The notes under the pieces are model-generated. The model was not told the origin of the DNA. It ran no database searches and worked only from the letters and a program-made list of their open reading frames with translations. A program made the translations under genes and the position numbers. A stretch of 64,000 bases of DNA from Prochlorococcus sp. AG-402-L18 (lineage in GTDB: Bacteria > Cyanobacteriota > Cyanobacteriia > PCC-6307 > Cyanobiaceae): positions 62,001 to 126,000 of the forward strand of contig QCIL01000001.1 in NCBI GenBank assembly GCA_003216725.1, read 5' to 3'. Shown here piece after piece: positions 34,893 to 44,721 of this stretch (positions within the stretch are counted from its first letter, which is position 1; every line of letters starts with the position of its first letter).

Positions 34893-36674
34893 TTAAATTG
34901 TAAAATTTCCCCTTTCTAGAATAATTGTTCCATCTAAATCAACGTTAAAGATTTTTTGATATTTGATAAAATTATTTATTTCTTTGTAAGTAACTGATCC
35001 AAACTCTAAAAGTATAAAATTCTTCTCTTTATTTTCGTTATAAAGATCCTTAATAGATTTTACAAATTCGAAGTTATTTTTAATTTTTTGATTTCTGAAT
35101 AAGTATTCTTTTATTATTTGAACTTTATTTTCCTCAATTTTTCCAATACTATATATTTTTATTTTTCTAGTTGGCTCTTTCCCTATAAATTCTCTTAAAC
35201 AATCAACTTTATAAACCGAAGATTGAATTTCATTAACATTTATGATCTCCAGGAATTCTGTTGAAATTAATTTTATTAAATCTTTTAATTCAAAAATAAT
35301 ATCTGATCTTTTTTCTTTTGCATATAAATAAATAATACTAGTTGAAAGTGCCGAAAATAACGCAAATAATGAAAAATTAAGTCTTAAATTATCAACAGGT
35401 CTATTGAATATGGTTGGCTTTGTAATTAATTCCCAAGGAATTTCTTTTCTTGCTTTACTTAACTCTAAAGTTCTTAGTTGATCCTCAAGTTTGATATATA
35501 TATCTTCATCTCTACCAGCATTTCTTACCAATTCTTTATATTTAATTAAAACCTCTTTTGGCCTAGCGGAGGCTTCCATTCTTGCCTCAGCATCTAATTT
35601 TTTTGCTTTAAGATAATTAATTGATCTTTCTTTAAGCTGCTTTATGGTATGTTCTCTTTTTTCTTTTAACCTCTTTACTGATGCATCCTCATCAGTATAC
35701 TTCGAACTTACTTCTGCTATTTCAGAATCAATTCTTCGAAGAGAAGTAAGGAATTCTGCTTTTATTAATTCAGGAATTGTTGAACCAACGTATTCAAAAT
35801 TTGGATCTTTAAATTGATCTATTTTCTCTAATTGCATATCAATTCTTCTGATTTCGTTTGCAGCTTGAACTCGAACCTGCTCTACATCAACATTTGAAGG
35901 GTTGAAATAAGTTGTAGGACTTTGTCCAGCCATAGCAATAGGATTTGACCCAGGAGATATTGATGGTAATACTACACTCGATAAGACATTTTGATTCCTA
36001 TTCAAATTGTCAAAAAATACAAGATCTTTCTCTATGGCATACTCTTGTGCCAACTTTAAAGACTTAGCACTTTTTTCTCGAAATAGATTTAATTGATTTA
36101 CTAAATATTCTTGACTATTTTCATTATCCTTTTCTTTTCTTTTTGAAGAATAATCTTGATAGGAGTAACTAATTTTTTCTAAAACTGGAAGTATATTAGA
36201 CTTGTTTTTATCTTTATAAAAAATATTCAAAATAGAGGTGCCTTTTTCCAATTCAATATTTAATTTTGTTTTTCTCCATTTTGAAAATGCATAATTTTTA
36301 TTTTGGATATTATCATTTTTTACAATTATCTCCTCATATACTGGCATTAAAACAGAAGGACTGCCTAAAATCCCAACTTCTGTCTCCAAAGTATTAGAAC
36401 CATCAACTATACTTGAAAAATCCAAACTGAGAGGACTTAGGTCAGAGAGTCCATTACTCTTCATATCAGAGCTTAAAACAATTTGAAACTCACCCCCCCA
36501 AGTTCTCTTAGGAAAAGCAGATGCTATATACCCAATAATAAAAAAAACAACCGAAATCAAACTTAGAAATTTTTTGTTCCTATTCAAAAAATTAAAAATC
36601 AGTTTTAGATCTATTTCATCTCGTTTAGAGTTATTTTGAGAAACATCAATTTCCATATCTGAATTACTACTCAT
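34893..36674 (-). CDS. Wzz/Wzc-like polysaccharide co-polymerase without active kinase site
   Basis: 593 residues. Transmembrane segment at about 35-52 (FLSLISVVFFIIGYIASAF), a long periplasmic part with charged coiled-coil stretches (roughly 175-400, including the SEIAEVSSKYTDEDASVKRLKEKRE region typical of Wzc/GumC), the second membrane helix near FSLFALFSALSTSIIYLYA, and about 140 cytoplasmic residues. That tail looks like the BY-kinase fold (NFILLEFGS in place of a Walker A', DLDGTIILE strand), but I see no Walker A GxxGxGKT motif and no Tyr-rich end. It controls chain length with the Wza-like protein, whose gene ends four bases upstream. Confidence 0.83.
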   Translation of the reverse strand: MSSNSDMEIDVSQNNSKRDEIDLKLIFNFLNRNKKFLSLISVVFFIIGYIASAFPKRTWGGEFQIVLSSDMKSNGLSDLSPLSLDFSSIVDGSNTLETEVGILGSPSVLMPVYEEIIVKNDNIQNKNYAFSKWRKTKLNIELEKGTSILNIFYKDKNKSNILPVLEKISYSYQDYSSKRKEKDNENSQEYLVNQLNLFREKSAKSLKLAQEYAIEKDLVFFDNLNRNQNVLSSVVLPSISPGSNPIAMAGQSPTTYFNPSNVDVEQVRVQAANEIRRIDMQLEKIDQFKDPNFEYVGSTIPELIKAEFLTSLRRIDSEIAEVSSKYTDEDASVKRLKEKREHTIKQLKERSINYLKAKKLDAEARMEASARPKEVLIKYKELVRNAGRDEDIYIKLEDQLRTLELSKARKEIPWELITKPTIFNRPVDNLRLNFSLFALFSALSTSIIYLYAKEKRSDIIFELKDLIKLISTEFLEIINVNEIQSSVYKVDCLREFIGKEPTRKIKIYSIGKIEENKVQIIKEYLFRNQKIKNNFEFVKSIKDLYNENKEKNFILLEFGSVTYKEINNFIKYQKIFNVDLDGTIILERGNFTI

Positions 36675-36678
36675 TTAC

Positions 36679-37833
36679 TTAATCTCTAACAGCCTTGATA
36701 AGTCCATAAGTTGACAAAAGCCCTACGAATGGTTGAGTCACTTCTGTAATAAATTCATTTGCCATTGTAATTGTACTATCGCCAACTACTATAAGATCCC
36801 CTTCTTGTAATAATGGGTTTTTAAAAGATCCTCTTCTTGCATTTCTTCTATATTTGAAACGTCTCTTATCGATAGTACCGTCATTATTAAATCTTAAAAA
36901 AACTAAAGGACCTTTAAGAACTTTTGCTCCCGCAATTTCCACTGCATCATTTAGAGTACCTAATCTGGAAATCTTTATATCTCCTGGATTTGTTACTCTT
37001 CCAAATACAAAAACATTTAAAAACTTAGAGTTGAGGTTAGAAAGAATAGCTTTTGATAAAATTATTTTATTTGGTTTCTCAGATTTCTTAACTTTAATAA
37101 TATCTGAATCATAAATTCTTATATTTTGGCTATTATCACCTTTCAATAAAACATTTTCAAAATTAAGAGTTGTTGTTATGAGACCTGATCCAGCACTAGC
37201 ACTTTCTTTTCTTATGATTTGAATTTGAGATAAATCAGAATATTTTGTAATACCACCACTTTGACGAATTGCATCAAAAACAGTTGGGAAATAATTATTA
37301 ATTCCTGATCTATCAGTGAATCTATTTATTTGAATATCAGTTGATCTTCTTACTTTGGGATTGATATCAAACTGATTATTTTGCTGTAGAGATAATGACC
37401 CTGACATTGTTTTCAAGCCAGGATTAGCAACTTCTCCTTCAACTAAAACTTTTATAGGACGATATCCTAAAACATTAACTTCAACCGATGGATATCTTAT
37501 AAATTCTAAATAAGCTTTATTTAAAACATCATTTAATTCGGTTAAAGATAAGCCATTAACGAAAACTCTTTTTAATCTAGGTAAATTAATTGTCCCTTGA
37601 CCATCAATAATTACTCTCGAGGTGAGTTCGGGATATTCTCTGGAAACAACTATGTTAAGGGTATCTCCTGGTCCTACAATATAGTCATTAAATGGCAAAT
37701 TCCTTAAATAATCTACGCTAAGGGAATTCTGCTGATCCTCAACTTTATCTGTAATGGCTGCTAAAATTATACGTGCATTACTTGCGTAAGAAATAAAAAT
37801 TATCAGAAAAAAATAACAAAGTTTTGATCTCAA
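36679..37833 (-). CDS. Wza-type polysaccharide export outer-membrane protein
   Basis: 384 residues with an N-terminal signal sequence (LCYFFLIIFISYASNA) but no obvious lipobox cysteine, unlike lipidated E. coli Wza. The poly_export domain begins with YIVGPGDTLNIVVSREYPELT, followed by SLBB-like units: VLVEGEVANPGL, a VFDAIRQSGGI module and VFVFGRVTNPGDIKISRLGTLNDAVEIAGA. It forms the periplasm-to-outer-membrane export channel for capsule or O-antigen-like polymers. It is expressed with the co-polymerase encoded four bases downstream, so both share a promoter upstream of 37833. Confidence 0.88.
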   Translation of the reverse strand: MRSKLCYFFLIIFISYASNARIILAAITDKVEDQQNSLSVDYLRNLPFNDYIVGPGDTLNIVVSREYPELTSRVIIDGQGTINLPRLKRVFVNGLSLTELNDVLNKAYLEFIRYPSVEVNVLGYRPIKVLVEGEVANPGLKTMSGSLSLQQNNQFDINPKVRRSTDIQINRFTDRSGINNYFPTVFDAIRQSGGITKYSDLSQIQIIRKESASAGSGLITTTLNFENVLLKGDNSQNIRIYDSDIIKVKKSEKPNKIILSKAILSNLNSKFLNVFVFGRVTNPGDIKISRLGTLNDAVEIAGAKVLKGPLVFLRFNNDGTIDKRRFKYRRNARRGSFKNPLLQEGDLIVVGDSTITMANEFITEVTQPFVGLLSTYGLIKAVRD

Positions 37834-37906
37834 TTTTTAGTTCATTTATAAATTCAGACTAATTATAGCTTAGTTTGATAACTATGTTATTTTCATTGAA
37901 TTTTAA

Positions 37907-38524
37907 TTAAAGTTTCCTCCAAACAGCTAAAAGTTTTCCTTGAAAAACAACATCATCTAAATTCAATTCAATAGGTTCATAAGCCGGATTTGCCGCCTCA
38001 AGAAAAATCTTTCCTTCTCTTTTAAAAAAATATTTTAAAGTTGTTCCAAGTCCAGGTACCATTGCGCTAACAATAGTCCCATTTTTCAATGAGTATGAAT
38101 CTAAAATTGGCTCCATCAAAACCATATCGCCATCTGCGATACATGCATCTATCATCGAATCTCCATTCACAGTAAGTGCAAAAACATTTTTCTTTTTTAA
38201 AACTTCAGAAAAATCTAAATTTTCATTTACATCATTATATGTTTCGATTAATCCTCCCGCCGCTACAGAACCCATAATTGGAACTCCCTCAATAAATTCA
38301 TCAACTATTTGCATTGTTCTAGCCTTTCCCTCTTGCCATGATATGTATCCCTTTTCTTGCAAATGCTTTAATCGACTTTGAATAGGTGCTGGAGATTTTA
38401 GACCCATAGCTTGCATCATTTGTCTTATGGATGGGCTATGTTGAAAATCTTTCATATAATCTTTTATCCATGTAAAAAGCTCATTTTGAGCATCTGTAAG
38501 ATTATTCTCAGCAGAAGTTTCCAT
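37907..38524 (-). CDS. lexA: LexA repressor
   Basis: 205 residues. N-terminal winged-helix domain with SPSIRQMMQAMGLKSPAPIQSRLKHLQEKGYI; self-cleavage site Ala89-Gly90 in GSVAAGG; catalytic Ser123 in NGDSMID and Lys164 in TTLKYF. The complete set of catalytic residues argues for a RecA-dependent, cleavable SOS repressor. A sequence matching the marine cyanobacterial LexA box at 13 of 14 positions lies 16 bases before the start, consistent with self-control. Its neighbours are export genes downstream and argF upstream. Confidence 0.95.
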   Translation of the reverse strand: METSAENNLTDAQNELFTWIKDYMKDFQHSPSIRQMMQAMGLKSPAPIQSRLKHLQEKGYISWQEGKARTMQIVDEFIEGVPIMGSVAAGGLIETYNDVNENLDFSEVLKKKNVFALTVNGDSMIDACIADGDMVLMEPILDSYSLKNGTIVSAMVPGLGTTLKYFFKREGKIFLEAANPAYEPIELNLDDVVFQGKLLAVWRKL

Positions 38525-38540
38525 AAAATCAGAGTATACT

Positions 38541-38554
38541 AATACATTTGTACC
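38541..38554 (-). promoter_or_regulatory. Candidate LexA operator before lexA
   Basis: On the minus strand the sequence is GGTACAAATGTATT. Compared with the consensus I remember for marine cyanobacterial LexA boxes (RGTAC-NNN-DGTWCB), only one base differs (T for C in the right half). It lies 16 bases upstream of the lexA start codon and beside a TATACT -10-like hexamer (38533-38538), where repression would be effective. Confidence 0.5.
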
Positions 38555-38580
38555 TCTTTATATGTAAGATTGCAATACTT

Positions 38581-39507
38581 TCAGGAAAGCAAACAGGCTA
38601 AAAGTGCTTGTTGAACATGCATTCTATTTTCTGCTTGTTCAAAAATTCTGCTATTGTCGCTTTCTATTACTAAATCTGTTATCTCTTTAGATCTATATGC
38701 AGGAAGACAATGCAAAACAATGGCTTTTTTTTCTGCCCTTTTTAGAAGATTACTATCAATGGTAAATCCATTAAAATCTTTGTCCTTTTCTTCTTTTTGA
38801 TTTTCTTCACCCATCGATGACCAAACATCTGTATATAAAACATTTGCCCCAATAACCGCTGAGTAAGGATCATTAGTAATTTTTAATAAATTCTTATTTT
38901 TATATATCTCAAGGGCTTTATTTATGACAAAAGTATCTGGCTCATACCCTTTTGGACAAGCAATTCTGATTTCAATACCTAATAATGCTCCAGTAAGTAT
39001 AAGGGAATTTGCTACATTATTTCCATCGCCAATAAATGTCAAAACTAGATTTTCGAAACCAGAAAATTCTTCTTTAATAGTTAAAAAGTCTGCTAAAGCC
39101 TGACATGGATGTTCTAAATCGGTGAGGGCATTAATGACTGGTTTAGTGGACCATTTTGCATACTCTTCTAAATTAGACTGATTAAAAGTTCTTACGGCAA
39201 GTGCATCACAATATCTACTAAGAACTCTTGCAGTATCTTTTATTGGTTCACCTCTCCCTATCTGAGAGGTATTTGGATTTAGATCAATTGTGGTACCTCC
39301 AAGTCTTGACATTGCAACTTGAAAACTAACTCTTGTACGAGTAGATGACTTCTCGAAAATAAGTCCTAGAACTTTATTTTTAAGTTCAATATTTAAATTG
39401 TTATTCTTGAAATTTGTAGAAAGTTCTAAAATATGGTTAATTTCTTTAAGTGATATATCCAAGCTTGATAAATAATTTTTATTAGCAAGCTTGACCGGTT
39501 TTAACAT
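38581..39507 (-). CDS. argF: Ornithine carbamoyltransferase
   Basis: 308 residues. Carbamoyl-phosphate loop EKSSTRTRVSFQ, NALTDLEHPCQALADF, the ornithine-binding DVWSSMGEE and HCLPAYR are all present in the usual order. It makes citrulline from ornithine and carbamoyl phosphate. It lies 23 bases downstream of ftsH on the same strand. The carbamoyltransferase of the glycan island draws on the same carbamoyl phosphate pool. Confidence 0.95.
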   Translation of the reverse strand: MLKPVKLANKNYLSSLDISLKEINHILELSTNFKNNNLNIELKNKVLGLIFEKSSTRTRVSFQVAMSRLGGTTIDLNPNTSQIGRGEPIKDTARVLSRYCDALAVRTFNQSNLEEYAKWSTKPVINALTDLEHPCQALADFLTIKEEFSGFENLVLTFIGDGNNVANSLILTGALLGIEIRIACPKGYEPDTFVINKALEIYKNKNLLKITNDPYSAVIGANVLYTDVWSSMGEENQKEEKDKDFNGFTIDSNLLKRAEKKAIVLHCLPAYRSKEITDLVIESDNSRIFEQAENRMHVQQALLACLLS

Positions 39508-39530
39508 AAAAGTTTAAAAATAAAATTCTA

Positions 39531-41393
39531 TTATGCAGGCAATTTAGTCTCTGCTAAGAGAGCTTTTAAATCCTCTCCTTCAATCACTTCCTCTTGAAGA
39601 ATTTTTTGGGAGATAGATTCTAACAATGGAAGGTTATTTCTTAAAATCTTCAATGCAGTCTCATGTGCATCGTCAACTAAATCTCTCACCTCCTTATCAA
39701 TTGCTTGAGCAGTAGCATCACTTACAGATCTTCTTGGATTATTGCCATTTCCAAGGAATTGTCCCCCTCCTTGTTTGTCGTATGCAAGCGGTCCAAGTAT
39801 ATCACTCATACCAAAAGTCCCTACCATTTGTTCAGCAATATCTGTTGCTCTTTGAAGATCATTAGAAGCTCCTGTAGTGATTTTACCAAAAACAACTTCT
39901 TCAGCAGACCTACCTCCTAGAAGTGTAGCTATTTGTCCTTTCAGTTCTTCTTTAGAATTTAAAAATCTTTCTTCTGTGGGTAGTTGAAGTGTGTAGCCTA
40001 GAGCACTCATACCTCTTGGCACTATTGATATTTTTGCAACTTTTGATCCTCCTGGCATAAGATGTCCAACGATAGCATGACCAACTTCATGGTAAGCAAC
40101 AACCTTTTTTTCATCTTCTTGAAGAACTCTGCTTTTTTTCTCTAGACCAGCTACTACTCTTTCAATTGCTTCGCTTAGATCTTGCTGTTCTACTGATTTT
40201 CTCTTAGCCCTAGCTGCCAACAAAGCAGCCTCATTTACCATATTAGCTAAATCTGCCCCGGCAAAACCACTAGTAGCTTGTGCGATAGAGTCCAAATCTA
40301 TTGAATCTGCTAATTTAACTTTTTTGGTGTAAATTTCTAAAATAGTCTTTCTTCCTGATAAATCAGGTCTATCAACTAAAACTTGTCTATCAAATCTTCC
40401 AGGTCGTAATAGAGCTGCATCAAGAACTTCTGGTTGGTTAGTTGCAGCAAGTACTATTACAGGTTTATCAGCTGAAGCAAAACCATCCATTTCTGTAAGA
40501 AGCTGATTCAATGTTTGTTCTCTTTCATCATTACCTCCTACAACACCCATAGAACCTGAGCGACTTTTACCAATTGCATCGAGTTCATCAATGAAAATAA
40601 TACATGGAGCTTTCTTTTTAGCCTGTTCAAATAGATCTCTAACTCTTGCAGCACCAGCTCCAACAAAAAGTTCTACAAACTCAGAACCGGATATTATGAA
40701 AAAAGGAACTTCTGCTTCGCCTGCTACTGCTTTAGATAATAGAGTTTTTCCTGTTCCTGGCGGGCCTACAAGTAGTACGCCCTTAGGAATCCGTGCACCG
40801 ATGTCCGCATATCTCTCTGGTTTTTTCAAAAAATCTACTATTTCCGTTAGTTCGTCTTTTGCTTCATCTACTCCAGCTACATCATCAAAAGTTATCTTTG
40901 ATTCATCATCTGGCACATAAACTTTAGCCTTACTTTTTGTAAAACTTAATGCACCTTGAGCTCCTCCTCCTCCCATGCTTCTTCTTGCAAAAAATTGTAA
41001 AACTAAGATAAAAATCAATGGAGGAACAACCCAACTAAGTATAGTGGAAAAGAAATTTGGCTTCTTTGGGGGAGCAGCTGCAAATTCTACACCTTTACTT
41101 TCTAATCTTTGCGGTAAGTCCATATCAAAAATTGGAGTAGTTGCTAAAACAGAAGGTGCTCCTTCTTCAGCTCCGTTTAATTCGTATCTAATTTGTTCCT
41201 GAGTAATATATGCTCGCTTAACTTCACCATCATTTACCTGATCAATAAATAAAGAGTATGGAACCCTTGGTATCTGCATATTTTGATTAGGAAAAAGGCT
41301 ACTGAATAAAAGTAGAGCACCTACTCCAATCAGAATAATATTGACAATTCCAAATTTTCTATTAGGTTGATTATCGTCTTGTCTTATTGGCAT
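39531..41393 (-). CDS. ftsH: FtsH membrane-bound AAA+ zinc protease
   Basis: 620 residues. Two membrane helices (about 17-33 and 118-135) bracket a lumen/periplasm domain; the AAA module has Walker A at 210-217 (GPPGTGKT), Walker [12 protein letters not shown] and the SRH region RPGRFDRQ; the protease has HEVGH at 435-439. It degrades damaged membrane proteins; thylakoid forms remove photodamaged D1, but which of the cyanobacterial paralogues this is cannot be fixed here. Confidence 0.96.
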   Translation of the reverse strand: MPIRQDDNQPNRKFGIVNIILIGVGALLLFSSLFPNQNMQIPRVPYSLFIDQVNDGEVKRAYITQEQIRYELNGAEEGAPSVLATTPIFDMDLPQRLESKGVEFAAAPPKKPNFFSTILSWVVPPLIFILVLQFFARRSMGGGGAQGALSFTKSKAKVYVPDDESKITFDDVAGVDEAKDELTEIVDFLKKPERYADIGARIPKGVLLVGPPGTGKTLLSKAVAGEAEVPFFIISGSEFVELFVGAGAARVRDLFEQAKKKAPCIIFIDELDAIGKSRSGSMGVVGGNDEREQTLNQLLTEMDGFASADKPVIVLAATNQPEVLDAALLRPGRFDRQVLVDRPDLSGRKTILEIYTKKVKLADSIDLDSIAQATSGFAGADLANMVNEAALLAARAKRKSVEQQDLSEAIERVVAGLEKKSRVLQEDEKKVVAYHEVGHAIVGHLMPGGSKVAKISIVPRGMSALGYTLQLPTEERFLNSKEELKGQIATLLGGRSAEEVVFGKITTGASNDLQRATDIAEQMVGTFGMSDILGPLAYDKQGGGQFLGNGNNPRRSVSDATAQAIDKEVRDLVDDAHETALKILRNNLPLLESISQKILQEEVIEGEDLKALLAETKLPA

Positions 41394-41512
41394 AGTTTTC
41401 GATTTTCTGAACTTATTATAAACTAAAGCAACAGATTCCGTACTCGTAAAATTTTTATTGGGTAAGAACCGTACGCTGTGACAAAATAGGGATTTTAAAA
41501 CTTAAGTATTAA

Positions 41513-42604
41513 TTACTTGAAGGAGCTTTTAACGCAAATGTCATCTCCAATAATACTAATTTCAGGTTCTTTTAAATTAAAAACATCATTCATGTCTCTA
41601 AATTCAAAATCTAAGAGAGGATTCATACTGTTTGAACCCCCTAATATCTTTGGAGCAATGAAGGTAATTAATTCTTGAATGCAACCTGATTTAATAGCTG
41701 CTGTTGATAGCTTTGGCCCACATTCCCATAAAACATTATTACATCCTTTTTCAGCTAGTAATTTAGAAAGCGATTGAGGATTATCAGTAGACAGCTTTTC
41801 GATCTCTACATTATCAGGAATCCTCTTAAGATATTTTGTATTTGCCGTAGACGAATCATATACAACAAGTGTCCTTGCGACATTACAATCCCACAAATTA
41901 GATTTTTCTGGCAGGTCTAAAGTTTTTGTAAAAACTACTCTTAGAGGTTCTTGATTTTTTTTGCCTCTGGTAGTTAAGGTAGGATTATCTTTTCTCAAAG
42001 TATTTCCACCGATAATTACAGCATCGTAGTCTGCCCTGTAAGAGTGGACTAAAGATCTTGAATAATTGTTTGTTATCCATTTACTCATTCCATTTTCAAG
42101 GCCTACCCTTCCATCAATACTCATTGCCCATTTTAAGGTTCCTAAAGCTTTACCAGTATTGTTCCTGTGAATAAAAGATCTATTTAATTCTAGAGACTCT
42201 TTCGCGCATAATCCTAGATGTACCTGTATACCAGCATCTTTAATTTTCTTAATACCTTGTCCTGAAACCCTTTTATCAGGATCTTCAATAGATATAAATA
42301 TTTTTTTGACTCCGGAAGAAATTACCTTATCAACGCATGGAGGAGTTAGTCCATGGTGACAGCATGGTTCTAGATTCACATAAATTGTTCCACCTTTTGC
42401 ATCTTTCTTTAAATTGTTAAAAGCCATCACTTCAGCATGTGGCATACCCGATTTTGAGTGAAATCCTTCAGAGATTAAATTTCGATATTTATCTAAAATA
42501 ACTGCACCAACCAATGGATTAGGACTGGTTTGACCTTTACCTAATGAAGCCAAATAAATAGCTCTTTTCATCCATTTTATATCGATACAATCGCTATCAA
42601 TCAT
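41513..42604 (-). CDS. ribD: Riboflavin biosynthesis deaminase/reductase
   Basis: 363 residues, bifunctional. The deaminase domain carries the zinc site His56 (in PHAEVM), Cys81 and Cys90 (EPCCHHGLTPPC), with Glu58 as proton shuttle. The reductase domain follows, with LKWAMSIDGRVG, GGNTLRKDNPTLTTR and LWECGPKLSTAAI. It carries out two successive steps of riboflavin synthesis. The first 10 residues are a short extension. It lies 18 bases after a DUF3122 gene on the same strand. Confidence 0.93.
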   Translation of the reverse strand: MIDSDCIDIKWMKRAIYLASLGKGQTSPNPLVGAVILDKYRNLISEGFHSKSGMPHAEVMAFNNLKKDAKGGTIYVNLEPCCHHGLTPPCVDKVISSGVKKIFISIEDPDKRVSGQGIKKIKDAGIQVHLGLCAKESLELNRSFIHRNNTGKALGTLKWAMSIDGRVGLENGMSKWITNNYSRSLVHSYRADYDAVIIGGNTLRKDNPTLTTRGKKNQEPLRVVFTKTLDLPEKSNLWDCNVARTLVVYDSSTANTKYLKRIPDNVEIEKLSTDNPQSLSKLLAEKGCNNVLWECGPKLSTAAIKSGCIQELITFIAPKILGGSNSMNPLLDFEFRDMNDVFNLKEPEISIIGDDICVKSSFK

Positions 42605-42622
42605 CTATTTAATTTATTCTTT

Positions 42623-43123
42623 TCAATTTAATGATCTCCACTCTTCTACAACAAATGGTGGGACAGGTAAATCTGAAAAAACACCTGTCAGGGATAATCT
42701 CAAAGGTCTATTTTTATCAATATTAATTATTAATTCATTAAGATCAAATTCTGCAGCAGCTTGTCTACTGTCATTAGCTAACTCTTTATTTTGGAGTGTT
42801 TCATCAGCTAATAACCAATTTTTTCTTCCAGCATAAACTCTTAAGTCTGTAGGGTGATCGATCCTAAGGTTTCCTGGATAACCTATTACCCTTAGTATTA
42901 ATTTATCATCAAAAATTGGAGATTTATATGCAACTAACTGCCAAGTTTCAAAATCTAAATCTCTTAAAAACTCACTACTAGCTTCTATTAACTCGCCATT
43001 AATTTCTGTTTCTGATACTTTCGCATAACCTTTTAAAGGATTAAAAATTAAGGAAATTAAAATTAATAAATATACTAGGCTTTTAAAAAAAATTTTTTCA
43101 ATTAAATTTGTAATTTTCTTCAT
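42623..43123 (-). CDS. DUF3122-family secreted protein
   Basis: 166 residues. An N-terminal hydrophobic segment (about 12-34) ends in GYAK, so the protein is probably exported to the periplasm or thylakoid lumen or anchored. The core with SSEFLRDLDFETWQLVAYKS, LRVIGYPGNLRIDHPTDLRVYAG and LNELIINIDKNRPLRLSL matches the cyanobacterial DUF3122 pattern I recall; function unknown. It overlaps the 3' end of a small upstream gene by 26 bases, and ribD follows 18 bases after it. Confidence 0.8.
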   Translation of the reverse strand: MKKITNLIEKIFFKSLVYLLILISLIFNPLKGYAKVSETEINGELIEASSEFLRDLDFETWQLVAYKSPIFDDKLILRVIGYPGNLRIDHPTDLRVYAGRKNWLLADETLQNKELANDSRQAAAEFDLNELIINIDKNRPLRLSLTGVFSDLPVPPFVVEEWRSLN

Positions 43124-43349
43124 TTTCAGAATCCATAAGTGCGTCTAAAGTAACTGCTGTTCTTACAAGAGCTTGGTATTTCTTAATTATTTTACGATTT
43201 CTTTCTATAACTTTAGATAGAATTTCTGAATCTTTATCAGAATAAATCGTAGTTAAATCATTAGAATCACCTTCTATTAACTCAAAATCGCTTTCTTTGT
43301 TAATAAGAGTTAACAATAGTTCGTGTAATCGTTTTCTCCTGTCCGACAA
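43098..43349 (-). CDS. Small conserved-looking hypothetical protein
   Basis: 83 residues, charged, predicted mostly helical (SDRRKRLHELLLTLINKESD at the start, then KVIERNRKIIKKYQALVRTAVTLDALMD). No membrane segment and no family I recognise. It shares its last 26 bases with the downstream DUF3122 gene in another frame, which points to translational coupling. The overlap and strand-consistent position make a real gene likely. It is divergent from cobL across 83 bases. Confidence 0.65.
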   Translation of the reverse strand: MSDRRKRLHELLLTLINKESDFELIEGDSNDLTTIYSDKDSEILSKVIERNRKIIKKYQALVRTAVTLDALMDSENEENYKFN

Positions 43350-43432
43350 GTAACTTATTATTATTACTCAAATAATAATAGGATAATTTTACAAAACATA
43401 CAAATTCATTATGTAATTCCTATGTAGAAGTC

Positions 43433-44713
43433 ATGACTGAAATAAAAAGAAAAATACACATAATAGGAATTAATTCTCTTGATTTCAAAGAATTATCTCT
43501 GAAGTTACAAACTTTGTTTTTTGAAACCAGTAGTATCGCAGCACCAGAAAACTATATTGAAAAAATTAAATTGTGGCCTAAAAACAATACTCAAAATAAA
43601 AAAATATTTTTTGCAAGCAAAAGTGACCACAATCTTATTGATTGGCTTAAATCTCAAAAAAAAGATGCAATAGTTTTTTCAAGAGGTGATCCCCTTTGGT
43701 TTGGTATAGGAAGAATTCTTATTGAAAATTTTCCAAGAAACGAATTAAATTTCTATCCATCAAACACTTGCATTCAATTAGCTTTTAGTAAATTAAAGAT
43801 TCCTTGGCAAAATACAAGCTTATTAAGTATTCATGGTAGAGATTCTTACAAATTAGTCGAGACCCTAAAAGCAAAGCCAACGAGTTTAGCAATAATCACA
43901 GATTCTAAAAATAGAGGCCTAGAAATTATCAAACAAAACTTATTAGAGTTAAAGCTGACTGATTTTTACGAATATTGGCTTTGCGAAGATATTGGTTTTG
44001 AAAATGAAAAGATAAGAAAATTAGATTTACAAAATGACTTCCCTCAAGATATTTCAAATTTAAACATAGTTGTTCTTTTAAGAAAAGAAAATCATAAAAA
44101 TAAAAAAGATATTCCGCTATTTGGTTTAAATGACAGTATTTTTAAAACCTTTGAAGACAGGCCAAATCTTCTGACTAAAAGAGAAATTAGAATTCAAATT
44201 TTAGCTGACCTAGAACTCCCAGACAATGGCACGATCTGGGATATTGGTGCAGGATGCGGTTCAATTGGTTTAGAGGCATTAAAATTAAGGCCAAATTTAA
44301 AATTAATTTGTATTGACAAAAGATTAGGTTCTAAAAATTTGATTATAGAAAATGCGAGAATATTAGGAGTAAGCCCTACAGATATTTATGAAGGTGATAT
44401 AAAAAACTTTTTAAATTCATATCAAAATGTTCATATAAGTAATTTAAGTCGAATTATTATTGGAGGCTGCGATAAAAAAACTAAAATTCAGATTATTAAT
44501 AATTTCTCAAAAAACTTAAATTCTGGAGGAATTATAGCTTTACCCCTAATTGATATTGAAGCCATTAATGATTTAAGTGCTGCACTAAAAGAAAACGACT
44601 TCGAAGTTAATTTAAATTTAATTCAGACTTATAAAAGTTTAAGCATTGCTGAAGGAATAAGATTGGACCCAAACAATCCTGTTTTTATATTAAAAGGGAA
44701 AAAATTAATATAA
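43433..44713 (+). CDS. cobL: Precorrin-6B C5,15-methyltransferase/decarboxylase (CbiE-CbiT fusion)
   Basis: 426 residues. N-terminal tetrapyrrole methylase domain (CbiE-like) with FSRGDPLWFGIGR, YPSNTCIQLAFSKLKIPW and SIHGRD; the C-terminal CbiT-like SAM domain begins around residue 240 with NLLTKREIRIQILADLELP and IWDIGAGCGSIGLEA. The enzyme methylates C5 and C15 and decarboxylates the precursor in cobalamin synthesis. It is the only cobalamin gene in the window, which is normal in genomes where the pathway is scattered. It converges with nadK, eight bases apart. Confidence 0.92.
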   Translation: MTEIKRKIHIIGINSLDFKELSLKLQTLFFETSSIAAPENYIEKIKLWPKNNTQNKKIFFASKSDHNLIDWLKSQKKDAIVFSRGDPLWFGIGRILIENFPRNELNFYPSNTCIQLAFSKLKIPWQNTSLLSIHGRDSYKLVETLKAKPTSLAIITDSKNRGLEIIKQNLLELKLTDFYEYWLCEDIGFENEKIRKLDLQNDFPQDISNLNIVVLLRKENHKNKKDIPLFGLNDSIFKTFEDRPNLLTKREIRIQILADLELPDNGTIWDIGAGCGSIGLEALKLRPNLKLICIDKRLGSKNLIIENARILGVSPTDIYEGDIKNFLNSYQNVHISNLSRIIIGGCDKKTKIQIINNFSKNLNSGGIIALPLIDIEAINDLSAALKENDFEVNLNLIQTYKSLSIAEGIRLDPNNPVFILKGKKLI

Positions 44714-44721
44714 ATAAATTT

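Noticed and set aside
40591..41202. 109- and 75-codon frames opposite ftsH
   Set aside because: They mirror conserved FtsH coding sequence (AAA domain and second helix) and carry low-complexity Ser/Pro-rich translations; shadows.
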